A stretch of DNA of 45,339 nt from an uncultured Prevotella sp. (GCA_947164965.1 CAMUYR010000029.1:1-45339); one strand, 5' to 3'. Shown: positions 19,007 to 27,205, numbered from the stretch's first letter. Program-made: numbers and translations. Notes: generated by a model not told the origin, from the sequence alone.

Positions 19007-19033
19007 TAATCCAATGATGATAATGCAGATAAG

Positions 19034-20347
19034 TTACCGCCCTGTAAACTTTCCAACGAAGAGTATCACGTTTGACGATACTTCACGGATAACATAGACA
19101 AAGGGGTGATTGGCATGGAATGTGGCTTTGGGATATTCTACCGGTCCTACAGAAGATTTTTCATACATGCCAGCAACGGTGACAGCAGCAGCTTCCGAGC
19201 CTTCCTCGTTGACCTTGATTTTAGCCTTCTGGCGCATCATGGCGATATAGACAGGCACATCGCACATATTGGGAATCTCTGAGAAATCTGAGTCAAAAGC
19301 CAGATTAACGCCCATCTTCTTCATCAGTCCCACAAGCCCATCATTATCAAGTTCATCAGTATCCGAACTTGTCTCAAAGCGTGGAAGCTTCAGGTCTACT
19401 TCATAATGTCTATACATATCTCCCTCACCGCCTGTATATGTTTTAGTATATAGTCCTCTTTGCGCCAACAGATTAACAATATCATCCGTAGTCTTACCTT
19501 CCTCTGGCAACATTACCATCATTTTCCAATGACCATTGCCATAGGGTATCTCGATAGCGGTATAGGTATTGTTCTTCAAGTAGTTAATAAGCACGTTCTG
19601 ATGCATCATTGGCAGTTTGGTGTTACCGTTCTCTGATGTAAAGGTCTCCGTATTCGTGTTCTTCTGGTCGAACTTTGATGTCCAATCAGCCTTGAAATAG
19701 ATGGCATTCAGCAGATACGACACCATATCAGGATTCACATCGTCCAAGATAGTAGGAATCATTCCCTTCGTCTTGTCGTTACACCAGCCATTGATGTGGT
19801 CAAGCGTTTGTGGTAATGAGAAGTCGAGTACCTCTGCCTTTGCATCGTAGTAGGTCTGCATATCCTGCTGGAACTGCTGTTTCAGCGTGTAGTTCTTGTT
19901 TAGGAAGATGGCGTTGGCAATGTTCAGCTGTACGTCCGTGTCTACCTTGGGCAACCCCTCTATCAGCTTTCTGCAGTATTCGTTCACAGCCTGGATTCCT
20001 CCCTTATGGAATCCTAATGCCTGTTCCAATTCCTGCTCAGTCTTACCTGTAGCCGCATCGTTCACCATACCTAGAACATAAGTGATGCTAAGTGGTGAAT
20101 AGATAAAGCTCTTGGCGCTCTTGTCGACATCATTCACCGTCTTTAGGAAGTTCAGCGTAAATTGATTGTTGTCTTTGGCAAAGACATACTGCTCGGCTGT
20201 CAGTTCAATGGGCTGTGGATCTGATACCATGTAAACAATAGTCTTGGAACCTTCCAAGTCATCTACTATTTCCGATGAAGAGGAGCATGACAATAACAGG
20301 TTGCTGATTGCCATCATTGCTAATACCGATAAAAGATTCTTTTTCAT
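19034..20347 (-). CDS. Serpin lipoprotein (serine protease inhibitor)
   Basis: 437-aa predicted envelope protease inhibitor. A lipoprotein signal peptide ends LLLSC with lipidated C21, followed by Ser-rich then acidic residues that may favour surface export. The serpin fold is complete to the signature FHANHPFVYVIREVSSNVIL. The reactive-centre loop hinge is EEGSEAAAVTVAG with small residues at P14-P10, the pattern of inhibitory serpins. Counting from P17 (E381) gives P1 = K397 and P1' = S398, so a trypsin-like protease is the predicted target. It lies 38 bp downstream of the anti-sigma gene without a clear promoter, so it is probably the third gene of that operon. Confidence 0.92.
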   Translation of the reverse strand: MKKNLLSVLAMMAISNLLLSCSSSSEIVDDLEGSKTIVYMVSDPQPIELTAEQYVFAKDNNQFTLNFLKTVNDVDKSAKSFIYSPLSITYVLGMVNDAATGKTEQELEQALGFHKGGIQAVNEYCRKLIEGLPKVDTDVQLNIANAIFLNKNYTLKQQFQQDMQTYYDAKAEVLDFSLPQTLDHINGWCNDKTKGMIPTILDDVNPDMVSYLLNAIYFKADWTSKFDQKNTNTETFTSENGNTKLPMMHQNVLINYLKNNTYTAIEIPYGNGHWKMMVMLPEEGKTTDDIVNLLAQRGLYTKTYTGGEGDMYRHYEVDLKLPRFETSSDTDELDNDGLVGLMKKMGVNLAFDSDFSEIPNMCDVPVYIAMMRQKAKIKVNEEGSEAAAVTVAGMYEKSSVGPVEYPKATFHANHPFVYVIREVSSNVILFVGKFTGR

Positions 20348-20385
20348 ATTCGTTGTGTTTTATGTTTTCTGAAAGAAATTAGTTC

Positions 20386-21606
20386 CTACTGATTATTCAG
20401 ATGCAACCGGAGACCGAACTCAAAGGATGGTGCCAAGGGGTGCTCTTTATAATAATGTCTGAAAGAGGTGCCGTCGTTAAAATAATAGCCTAAAGAGGGC
20501 TCAAGGTAAATTCCAAACAAAGGGGTAATATTGTACTCTGCTCCTGCAGCAGCACTCACGGACCACTGCCAAAGCTTTTCGTTCAGACACTTCTCAAGCT
20601 GAACAGCACCTGAGAGATAGAGGCTGAAACCATTGGTCTTCCATAACTGATAGGAGAGACCTACAGGAACGCCCAAATAGTGCAGTTTCTGGTCTTTGCG
20701 GATATTCGGATAGAGGGGAATACTGAATTCAGAATAGAGATAAGTGTAGTTGACGCCTGTCAATAGTGAGAAACTGGAATTTAACTGATAGTGCACGCTG
20801 AGTCCTAAAGATACAGGTATATGGTGCTTTTCTTCAACATCTGTAAGTGTATATGACGTATTATCTATCACGATTATTTCAGGTTTGTTTTCTGAAGGTC
20901 CAAAGCCTATTCCCTCTGGATTTGGATCTTTATACACATATTCCGTATGAGAACTGTGGCTATTGAGGTAAACCGTTTGATTTTGACCTGCCGAAGCCAA
21001 CAATCCGCCAGAAGCATTCAGTCCTATTGACCATTTGCCAGCAGACGACGAAGCCGATGTTTGCTTTGTTTTGTAATGAGCAACAGAATGGTTGTTAGTT
21101 CCGTTATTAACATGTCGACTCGTCATCACCGAAACCTGCTGGGGTTCCTCCTCCGACACCTGCTGAGGTTCGTCATCCTTCACTTTTACTTGCTGTTTTG
21201 ATTCTTCTCTTACCTCTTGGTATATTTCAACAGCATTTGGCTGGTTTTCTTCCACAGACTTCCTTGGAGTGGCCTTTGTTTTGGCATGCGGTAACACATC
21301 AGCAAGAGTCAAAGTTTGACTATCTGGAGTCACCTCTTTAATAATAGGAGACACAGAAGTCTTTGAAACATGAGAAACCTTTGGAAGCAATTCGTCCTGA
21401 TTAAACTGGTAAATAGCAAAGAATCCTATGAGAGCTAAAACGACTGCAGCTGCACCCAAAACCCATCGTTTGATGGCTACAGTTTTGGCAGCCGAATTAT
21501 TCTGAAAGCCCATCTCACTCGCGATGTTCTCCCAAAGTCCAGCAGGTGGAGACATCTTATGCCCCTCCAGTTTCTGCTTCATATCGGTTGTCCAGTTCTC
21601 TTTCAT
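20386..21606 (-). CDS. Envelope-spanning anti-sigma factor (inner-membrane helix plus outer-membrane beta-barrel)
   Basis: 406 aa. Residues 1-47 are a short cytoplasmic region (LWENIASEMGF resembles anti-sigma N-termini). Residues 48-67 are one membrane helix (WVLGAAAVVLALIGFFAIYQ). Residues 70 to about 190 form a polar linker with a small duplication (EPQQVS twice). Residues 195-406 look like an outer-membrane beta-barrel of the PorT/OMP_b-brl type, with repeated amphipathic strands ending FEFGLRLHLNNQ. The ATG overlaps the sigma-factor stop (ATGA, 21603-21606), so the two are translationally coupled. This matches the dual membrane-spanning anti-sigma factors (Dma) known from Bacteroides. 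The topology is inferred. Confidence 0.8.
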   Translation of the reverse strand: MKENWTTDMKQKLEGHKMSPPAGLWENIASEMGFQNNSAAKTVAIKRWVLGAAAVVLALIGFFAIYQFNQDELLPKVSHVSKTSVSPIIKEVTPDSQTLTLADVLPHAKTKATPRKSVEENQPNAVEIYQEVREESKQQVKVKDDEPQQVSEEEPQQVSVMTSRHVNNGTNNHSVAHYKTKQTSASSSAGKWSIGLNASGGLLASAGQNQTVYLNSHSSHTEYVYKDPNPEGIGFGPSENKPEIIVIDNTSYTLTDVEEKHHIPVSLGLSVHYQLNSSFSLLTGVNYTYLYSEFSIPLYPNIRKDQKLHYLGVPVGLSYQLWKTNGFSLYLSGAVQLEKCLNEKLWQWSVSAAAGAEYNITPLFGIYLEPSLGYYFNDGTSFRHYYKEHPLAPSFEFGLRLHLNNQ

Positions 21607-22145
21607 TGTTTGCTGTTAGTTAAATCATTAATTCTCTTTGCCAGTAACCGTTTAGCGTGATAGAGTTGCGAGGCGGATGTGCGCTCGCTGATACTGAGCA
21701 GTTCTGCTATCTGTCTGTGCGAATAGCCCTCGAAGACGTAGAGATTCACAACAGTTCTGTATCCATCAGGCAGTTCGCTGATTAATCTGTGCAACTCGTC
21801 TGGCGATAGCCGTTCTGGTTGCGGTTCATCATCATCAGCCACATCTTGGCTGGCAATATCCTGTTCTACGAACATCAGATTCTTCCGTTGTTTCAGACAG
21901 GCTAGAGCCTCATTGACCACCACTCGTTTCATCCAAGCCTTAAAGCTGTCTTCGCCTCGATAGTCAAAGGTCTGGATCGATGTGAATATCTTCACGAAAC
22001 TATTCTGCAGCACGTCTTTGGCATCGTCATCCGAAGGCACATACCGATAGCAGACCGATGAAAGCTCCTCAACGTACATCTGATAGAGCTGGCTCATCGC
22101 CCTTTGGTCTTTATGCCGTATGCGCTCAACGATTTGTCTGACCAT
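21603..22145 (-). CDS. ECF-type RNA polymerase sigma factor
   Basis: 180-aa sigma-70-family factor with only regions 2 and 4. Region 2 runs from about residue 15 (AMSQLYQMYVEELSSVCYRY, then DAKDVLQNSFVKIFTSIQTF and SFKAWMKRVVVNEALACLKQ). Region 4 is LPDGYRTVVNLYVFEGYSHR followed by the helix-turn-helix HRQIAELLSISERTSASQLY. It overlaps the downstream anti-sigma gene by 4 bp and heads an operon with that gene and the serpin. The divergent lipoprotein gene at 22292 is a candidate member of its regulon. Autoregulation is expected for the class but is not shown by the sequence. Confidence 0.93.
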   Translation of the reverse strand: MVRQIVERIRHKDQRAMSQLYQMYVEELSSVCYRYVPSDDDAKDVLQNSFVKIFTSIQTFDYRGEDSFKAWMKRVVVNEALACLKQRKNLMFVEQDIASQDVADDDEPQPERLSPDELHRLISELPDGYRTVVNLYVFEGYSHRQIAELLSISERTSASQLYHAKRLLAKRINDLTNSKQ

Positions 22146-22175
22146 TCTTTCTTCTTGCGTTCTACTTTAGTAATT

Positions 22176-22183
22176 CAAAAGTA
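22176..22183 (-). promoter_or_regulatory. Possible housekeeping -7 box of the sigma-factor operon
   Basis: Reads TACTTTTG on the minus strand, 30 nt before the ATG at 22145. No TTTG is found at the -33 position, so this may be weak or an additional ECF-dependent promoter may exist. Confidence 0.55.
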
Positions 22184-22249
22184 CGCAAATCTTGTATGAA
22201 CATCCCATCTTTTTAAATTCTTTAACAGTATTCTGTGCAAGATTTTTGC

Positions 22250-22257
22250 TACCTTTG
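22250..22257 (+). promoter_or_regulatory. Promoter -7 box of the DUF4377-like lipoprotein gene
   Basis: TACCTTTG, with ATG at 22292 and a leader of about 30 nt. The -33 region lacks TTTG. Confidence 0.65.
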
Positions 22258-22291
22258 CATTATTATTGCAGAAACTATAACATAACAAAGG

Positions 22292-23083
22292 ATGAAAAAG
22301 AACAGGATCTTATGGATAATTGAAGTGTTGATACTGACTATCGGCATGAGTAGCTGCAGTAGTGATGAAAGCACCGTCATGGATTCTCCAGACCCCGAAA
22401 CTGGGACTATAGGCAATGCAACTGAGGAAGAATACGAGGAGAATCCCACCACACTGACAGGTCGATGGAATATGGTGAAGGTTGACGACACTGACATTCC
22501 TCAAGGTTCTGTCGTGATGACATTCCTCGATAATGGCTATGCCGTCATCAATAACAGCATTCATCAGTACATAGATCTCTTTGGTAACTATTCTTATCAG
22601 GCGAATGGTAATTACATGATATTCTACGTGGGAGGTTTTGTAGGTAATGCGAGGTATCGCTATGAAATCAAGGAAGGTGGGATGCAGATTGTTGACCCTA
22701 CCGGAAATAACAGATTCTGGCTCAGGAAGGTGAAACATGAGGGCAACTTTGACGACATCAACTATGCTGAGCTGAAATATCGCTATACCTATACAGACAC
22801 CCTCATTATAGCCTCTCACATGTTCTATGAAATCAACGACATTCCATGCTATCTTGTTCGTTCCATACACTCCAATTCAACAGAATGGTATGAGAACTAT
22901 GGTGAGATAGAAGGTTTTCAGCATGAAGAAGGCTATGAGGTGACAGCCGTCATCTGGAAAGGAGTTTATGGCGCTGACAGTTATTGTGACCAGCGTCTTT
23001 TGAAGATATTGGATAAACAGCAAAAGCAATCAGAAAATATACCTGATTGCTATTGGAAAAGGACTAAGCTAACCTTAGGGTAA
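22292..23083 (+). CDS. Two-domain lipoprotein: lipocalin-like part plus DUF4377-like part
   Basis: 263 aa. A lipoprotein signal ends IGMSSC (C22). Residues about 55-145 (LTGRWNMVKVDDTDIPQGSV ... FWLRKV) resemble the small beta-barrels of lipocalin-like lipoproteins. Residues about 165-255 (CYLVRSIHSNSTEWYENYGE, then IEGFQHEEGYEVTAVIWKGV) resemble DUF4377, a domain often found with META/HslJ-type stress domains; this is recognition by eye. It is head-to-head with the ECF sigma gene. The last codons and the stop codon lie in the first units of an 11-bp tandem repeat, so the C-terminus TLG-stop is repeat-derived. The function is unknown; an envelope stress role is an inference. Confidence 0.7.
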   Translation: MKKNRILWIIEVLILTIGMSSCSSDESTVMDSPDPETGTIGNATEEEYEENPTTLTGRWNMVKVDDTDIPQGSVVMTFLDNGYAVINNSIHQYIDLFGNYSYQANGNYMIFYVGGFVGNARYRYEIKEGGMQIVDPTGNNRFWLRKVKHEGNFDDINYAELKYRYTYTDTLIIASHMFYEINDIPCYLVRSIHSNSTEWYENYGEIEGFQHEEGYEVTAVIWKGVYGADSYCDQRLLKILDKQQKQSENIPDCYWKRTKLTLG

Positions 23084-23300
23084 CCTTACGGTAACCTTAG
23101 GGTAAGCTTAGGGTAAACAACTAAGTAATCTCTCATTACGGCTAAAACATTCTCTGCTTACGGTAAAAATGTTGTTTGCAGTAAGAAGAAATGTTTTAAG
23201 CCTGCTTCTAAAGTTGATTCATCGTCAATGAACGTTGATTCAACGACGATGAACGACAATTCATTGTCGATGAACGAGAATTCATCGTCGATGATTTGAC
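23070..23300 (+). repeat. Three adjacent tandem-repeat arrays (11, 22-23 and 21 bp)
   Basis: Array 1, 23070-23113: four 11-bp units of the TAACCTTAGGG type, the first inside the lipoprotein gene and the second supplying its stop. Array 2, 23134-23200: three degenerate units of 23, 22 and 22 bp around TTACGG-TAAAA-ATT. Array 3, 23217-23300: four 21-bp units beginning ATTCATCGTC or similar, each containing a near-palindrome of the TTCATCG-CGATGAA type. This fills the 231-bp convergent gap between 23084 and 23314, which holds no gene. Confidence 0.88.
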
Positions 23301-23314
23301 TTTTCTGTCTGTTT

Positions 23315-23776
23315 CTATCGGATACGGTCAATGGAACGAATCAACTTCTCGTCGGCAATGATGGCCTTGCGAGCCAACAGGTAGAGGACAAGGGCGATAG
23401 CCGGTAGTACGACGGGCCAGCGGGGCGAGAAATCGACGGTGCCCCACGTCTTCTGGCCAACAGTCTGGCCAACCACCACATAACAACTATACCACAGGAG
23501 GCAAAGCAGGGCATTGATGAGACACAGCTTGGCCTGCAGACGACGACGCGTATATATAAATATGGTATAGACGGCAATGACGACGGTAGGCGCCAGGATA
23601 GCCAGCAGGGGCCATGTGTCGTAATGATGACCACCAAGTGGGTCGGTAAACCAGAGGTTATAGACACGGGCCAAGCTGATGCCGGCGGCCTTGAACGCGC
23701 CAATCTGCATAAAAAGACACATGACGGTCAGAATGATGGCCGCCATGAGATAAAGAGTCTGTTTGCGTTGTATCAT
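23315..23776 (-). CDS. DUF4293 family membrane protein
   Basis: 153-aa integral membrane protein with four hydrophobic segments (LYLMAAIILTVMCLFMQIGA; WPLLAILAPTVVIAVYTIFI; LINALLCLLWYSCYVVVGQ; VVLPAIALVLYLLARKAII). The start MIQRKQTLYLM is the usual opening of this Bacteroidota family; an upstream in-frame start would lie at the end of rpoZ. It follows bamD and rpoZ on the same strand, 10 bp after rpoZ, and is probably the last gene of that operon. Its function is unknown. Confidence 0.85.
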   Translation of the reverse strand: MIQRKQTLYLMAAIILTVMCLFMQIGAFKAAGISLARVYNLWFTDPLGGHHYDTWPLLAILAPTVVIAVYTIFIYTRRRLQAKLCLINALLCLLWYSCYVVVGQTVGQKTWGTVDFSPRWPVVLPAIALVLYLLARKAIIADEKLIRSIDRIR

Positions 23777-23786
23777 AAATGCAACA

Positions 23787-24137
23787 TTAGAGTGTTTCCT
23801 CGGCAGGAGCTGCCTGCTGCTCACGCAATGGATCGCGCCAGTAGATCTTGTCTTCTACAAATTCCTCGGTAGCCAGCAGCGATGGCTTCGGCAGCTTCTC
23901 GTAGTAGCGTGAGATTTCAATCTGCTCTCTGTTCTCGAATACCTCCTCGAGAGAGTCGTTATAAGAAGCAAACTCAGCCAGTTTCTTCGACAGATCGTCC
24001 TTAATCTGCAGGCTGATCTGGTTGGCACGCTTAGAGATGATTGCTACACTCTCATAGATATTGTTGGTATCCTTACAAAGATCCATGATGTTGCGGGTCA
24101 CGGTATTCACCGGAGCTTTTGATTTCTTGTAATCCAT
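23787..24137 (-). CDS. rpoZ: RNA polymerase omega subunit, Bacteroidota Rpb6-like type
   Basis: 116 aa. The region TVTRNIMDLCKDTNNIYESV followed by AIISKRANQISLQIK matches the Rpb6/omega fold in the form used by Bacteroidota, where it helps assemble core RNA polymerase. The C-terminal region (EEFVEDKIYWRDPLREQ) is lineage-specific. It lies between bamD (21-bp gap) and DUF4293 (10-bp gap) in one transcription unit. Confidence 0.85.
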   Translation of the reverse strand: MDYKKSKAPVNTVTRNIMDLCKDTNNIYESVAIISKRANQISLQIKDDLSKKLAEFASYNDSLEEVFENREQIEISRYYEKLPKPSLLATEEFVEDKIYWRDPLREQQAAPAEETL

Positions 24138-24158
24138 CTTTATTATTTCTGTGTTTAT

Positions 24159-24986
24159 TTAATCGTTTGTATATTTCTTACACTTGGCAATGTATTTCTC
24201 GGCTGTTGCGCACTCTGACGACTCGGGGAATTCGTTCAGGAATCCGTAGCATTCGTCCTCGGCATCGCGATAGCGCTCTACCCTCTTCTCCTCGGAGCTG
24301 TTTTCGGCCAGCTTAAACTTGCTCTTCATAATGAGAATGGCAAAATCCTCGCGGCGGTCGCAGTAGGGATAGCTCTTCAGCGCATTTTGGGCAGTGATGA
24401 TGCAAGCCTGGTAGTTGCTCTCGGTATTGCTGTTGATATTGCCGAAGTAGCCGCCCAGATTATAATAGAGCTTAGCCGACAGGAACTCCTTCTGCACAAG
24501 ATTGTCCTGAAGCACGAACATACGCTGCTGGGCCTCCTCGCGGAGCTTGGAGTCGGGGAAGAAGTCGATGAAGTTCTGATAGGCATTGATGGCACCTATC
24601 GTCGGAGTCTGGTCCAGACGGGGCTCGGGCGTGCTGGCATAGAGCGATTGTCCGATATAGAAGCAGGCCTGCTCGGCATAGATGCCCTTAGGATAGCTCT
24701 GATAATACTTGCGGAACGTGGCGCTGGCCGACTCGTAGTCGCGGTTGCAGTATTCCGACATAGCCAGCAGATAGAGGCTCTCCTGACCATTCTCGCGACC
24801 TTTTTGAGCGGTTACCAGTTCCTGCAACAGTGCGGTAGCCTGCTGGAATTTACCCATAGCAAAGCACTGCTTGGCATATTCATATTTATAGGTCTTGTCG
24901 GTTGACTTATAAACGCTATTGAACTCGGAAGCACAACCCGTAAGAAGCACCGACAACAGAACGCCTATGATATAGTTTTTGTTCAT
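24159..24986 (-). CDS. bamD: Outer-membrane assembly lipoprotein BamD
   Basis: 275-aa lipoprotein of the BAM complex that inserts beta-barrels into the outer membrane. The signal peptide MNKNYIIGVLLSVLLTGC puts lipidated Cys at residue 18. TPR-type helical repeats follow (YAKQCFAMGKFQQATALLQE; LAMSEYCNRDYESASATFRK; IGAINAYQNFIDFFPDSKLR), with the BamD-typical FPDS. I chose the ATG at 24986; an ATG at 24995 is possible, but the start at 25016 lies upstream of the predicted transcript. It heads the bamD-rpoZ-DUF4293 unit, divergent from uvrB. Confidence 0.93.
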   Translation of the reverse strand: MNKNYIIGVLLSVLLTGCASEFNSVYKSTDKTYKYEYAKQCFAMGKFQQATALLQELVTAQKGRENGQESLYLLAMSEYCNRDYESASATFRKYYQSYPKGIYAEQACFYIGQSLYASTPEPRLDQTPTIGAINAYQNFIDFFPDSKLREEAQQRMFVLQDNLVQKEFLSAKLYYNLGGYFGNINSNTESNYQACIITAQNALKSYPYCDRREDFAILIMKSKFKLAENSSEEKRVERYRDAEDECYGFLNEFPESSECATAEKYIAKCKKYTND

Positions 24987-25005
24987 CTTATACATTTTTG
25001 ACGTG

Positions 25006-25013
25006 CAAAAGTA
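25006..25013 (-). promoter_or_regulatory. Promoter -7 box of the bamD operon
   Basis: Reads TACTTTTG on the minus strand, with TTTG (plus-strand CAAA at 25033-25036) 19 nt upstream. Full consensus. Confidence 0.8.
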
Positions 25014-25098
25014 CACATTTTTAATGGAAATGCAAAAGAAAAAGAACGATTTTTAGCAATTTATGCCCTCCGATAACGTTTTTTACCAAGAAATTCAC

Positions 25099-25106
25099 TA
25101 CCTTTG
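25099..25106 (+). promoter_or_regulatory. Promoter -7 box of uvrB
   Basis: TACCTTTG ends 6 nt before the ATG at 25113, so a leaderless or nearly leaderless mRNA is predicted. The in-frame TTG at 25104 lies within the box and cannot be the start. Confidence 0.72.
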
Positions 25107-25112
25107 CACGAT

Positions 25113-27137
25113 ATGAACTTCCAATTAACATCTAAATACAAACCGACAGGCGACCAGCCGGAAGCCATCCGGCAGCTGACCGAAGGACTGGAAAGAGGTG
25201 ACCGGGCGCAGGTGTTGCTGGGCGTGACGGGCTCGGGCAAGACCTTCACCGTTGCCAACGTGATAGCCAACGCCGGCAGACCGACGCTGATATTGAGTCA
25301 TAACAAGACGTTAGCAGCCCAGTTGTACGAGGAAATGAAGGGTTTCTTCCCCGATAATGCCGTAGAATATTATGTCAGCTATTATGACTACTACCAGCCG
25401 GAAGCCTATCTGCCCACCACCGACGTCTACATAGAAAAAGACCTGGCCATCAACGAAGAGATTGACAGACTGAGACTAAGAGCGGTAAGTAGCTTAATGT
25501 CAGGACGTAAGGACGTCATCGTTGTATCTTCTATTTCATGCATATACGGCATGGGGAGTCCGATAGCGCTGAACGAGAATATCATAGAAATTCGCCGAGG
25601 ACAGGTGATGGACAGGAATGTATTGTTAAGAAAGTTGGTAGCAGCACTCTACGTCCGTAACGACCTGGAACTGAAGCGCGGATGCTTCCGTGTGAAAGGC
25701 GACACCATCGACATCGCAATGGCCTACAGCGAGGTCATTCTGCGCATCACTTTCTGGGACGATGAGATAGACAGCATTGAAGAGATGGACTGCGACACCA
25801 TGCTGCGCAGGGCTTCATTCGACGAATACAAGCTCTACCCTGCCAACCTCTTTATGACCACGCAGGAGCAGACAAACATGGCCATCCGACAGATTCAGGA
25901 CGACCTGGTGAAGCAGGTGGCTTTCTTCGAAGAGCTGGGCGACACGATGAAGGCCCAGCGCATCAAGGAGCGCGTGGAATACGACATGGAGATGATCAAG
26001 GAGTTAGGTCACTGTTCGGGCATCGAAAACTACAGCCGCTACTTCGACGGGCGGCAGGCTGGCGAGCGTCCGTACTGTCTGCTGGACTTCTTCCCCGACG
26101 ACTTCCTGCTGGTCATTGACGAAAGCCACGTCTCGGTGCCCCAAATCGGCGGCATGTACGGTGGTGACAGAGCCCGAAAGACCAATCTGGTGGAATACGG
26201 CTTCCGACTGCCCGCAGCCTTCGACAACCGCCCGCTGACGTTCGACGAGTTTAAGGCTATGACGCATCAGGTCATCTATGTATCGGCAACCCCCGCAGAC
26301 TACGAATTGAACGAGGCAGAAGGTGTGGTGGTAGAACAGCTGATCAGACCCACGGGACTGCTGGATCCGGAGATTGAGGTGAGACCTACAGAGAATCAGA
26401 TAGACGACCTGATGGATGAGATACAGCAGCGCATCGAACGGAAGGAACGCGTACTGATAACCACGCTGACCAAGCGCATGGCCGAGGAACTGAGCGAATA
26501 TCTGCTGAACCACGGTGTACAGACAGCTTACATACATAGCGAGGTGACCACACTGGAACGCGTAAAAATACTGGAGAACCTGCGAAACGGCACATTCGAC
26601 GTATTGGTAGGCGTAAACCTGCTGCGCGAAGGTCTGGACTTGCCCGAGGTATCGCTCGTCGCTATCCTGGATGCCGACAAGGAGGGTTTTTTGCGGAGTC
26701 ACCGCTCGCTGACGCAGACAGCGGGACGAGCTGCCAGAAACGTCAACGGAAAAGTCATCATGTATGCCGACAACATCACAGCATCGATGCAGCTGACCAT
26801 TGATGAAACACTACGCAGAAGAACCAAGCAGATGCAATACAACGAACTGCACCACATCACCCCGCGACAGATTGAGAAAGCCCTGAAACAGAGCGACCTG
26901 AGCATAGAGACCGGCGGTGAAGGCGAGGCACCAGCCAAGGCATACATCGGTCCGACGGAAGCAACGATAGCAGCCGATCCTATCGTGCAGCGTATGACCA
27001 GACAACAACTGGAGAAGAGCATTGCCGAGACCACCCGACTGATGAAGGATGCAGCCAAGAAACTCGACTTCCTGCAGGCAGCACAATATCGCGACGAGAT
27101 AGTGAAACTACAGAAAGAACTGGAACTAAAAGAATAA
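25113..27137 (+). CDS. uvrB: Excinuclease ABC subunit B
   Basis: Damage-verifying helicase-like subunit of nucleotide excision repair; 674 aa, normal length. Seen in order: Walker A GVTGSGKTFTVANVIA, the beta-hairpin VSYYDYYQPEAYLPTTD that clamps DNA, Walker B region LLVIDESHVSVPQIGGMYGG, YVSATPADYEL, the helicase region LREGLDLPEVSLVAILDADK and QTAGRAARNVNG, and a C-terminal UVR domain (RLMKDAAKKLDFLQAAQYRD) for UvrA/UvrC contact. uvrA lies about 17 kb away in the same window. Confidence 0.98.
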   Translation: MNFQLTSKYKPTGDQPEAIRQLTEGLERGDRAQVLLGVTGSGKTFTVANVIANAGRPTLILSHNKTLAAQLYEEMKGFFPDNAVEYYVSYYDYYQPEAYLPTTDVYIEKDLAINEEIDRLRLRAVSSLMSGRKDVIVVSSISCIYGMGSPIALNENIIEIRRGQVMDRNVLLRKLVAALYVRNDLELKRGCFRVKGDTIDIAMAYSEVILRITFWDDEIDSIEEMDCDTMLRRASFDEYKLYPANLFMTTQEQTNMAIRQIQDDLVKQVAFFEELGDTMKAQRIKERVEYDMEMIKELGHCSGIENYSRYFDGRQAGERPYCLLDFFPDDFLLVIDESHVSVPQIGGMYGGDRARKTNLVEYGFRLPAAFDNRPLTFDEFKAMTHQVIYVSATPADYELNEAEGVVVEQLIRPTGLLDPEIEVRPTENQIDDLMDEIQQRIERKERVLITTLTKRMAEELSEYLLNHGVQTAYIHSEVTTLERVKILENLRNGTFDVLVGVNLLREGLDLPEVSLVAILDADKEGFLRSHRSLTQTAGRAARNVNGKVIMYADNITASMQLTIDETLRRRTKQMQYNELHHITPRQIEKALKQSDLSIETGGEGEAPAKAYIGPTEATIAADPIVQRMTRQQLEKSIAETTRLMKDAAKKLDFLQAAQYRDEIVKLQKELELKE

Positions 27138-27197
27138 AAATATATAAAAAATAGGTAATAAACGATTGCAGACTGCACGAATAAAGAATATTATTTG

Positions 27198-27205
27198 TAC
27201 TTTTG
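27198..27205 (+). promoter_or_regulatory. Promoter -7 box of the DUF4468 gene
   Basis: TACTTTTG, with ATG at 27230. No clear TTTG lies about 20 nt upstream. It would give a leader of about 20 nt. Confidence 0.62.

Noticed and set aside
23070..23300. CRISPR array
   Set aside because: Units are adjacent without unique spacers, are 11 to 23 bp long, differ in sequence between arrays, and no cas genes are present.
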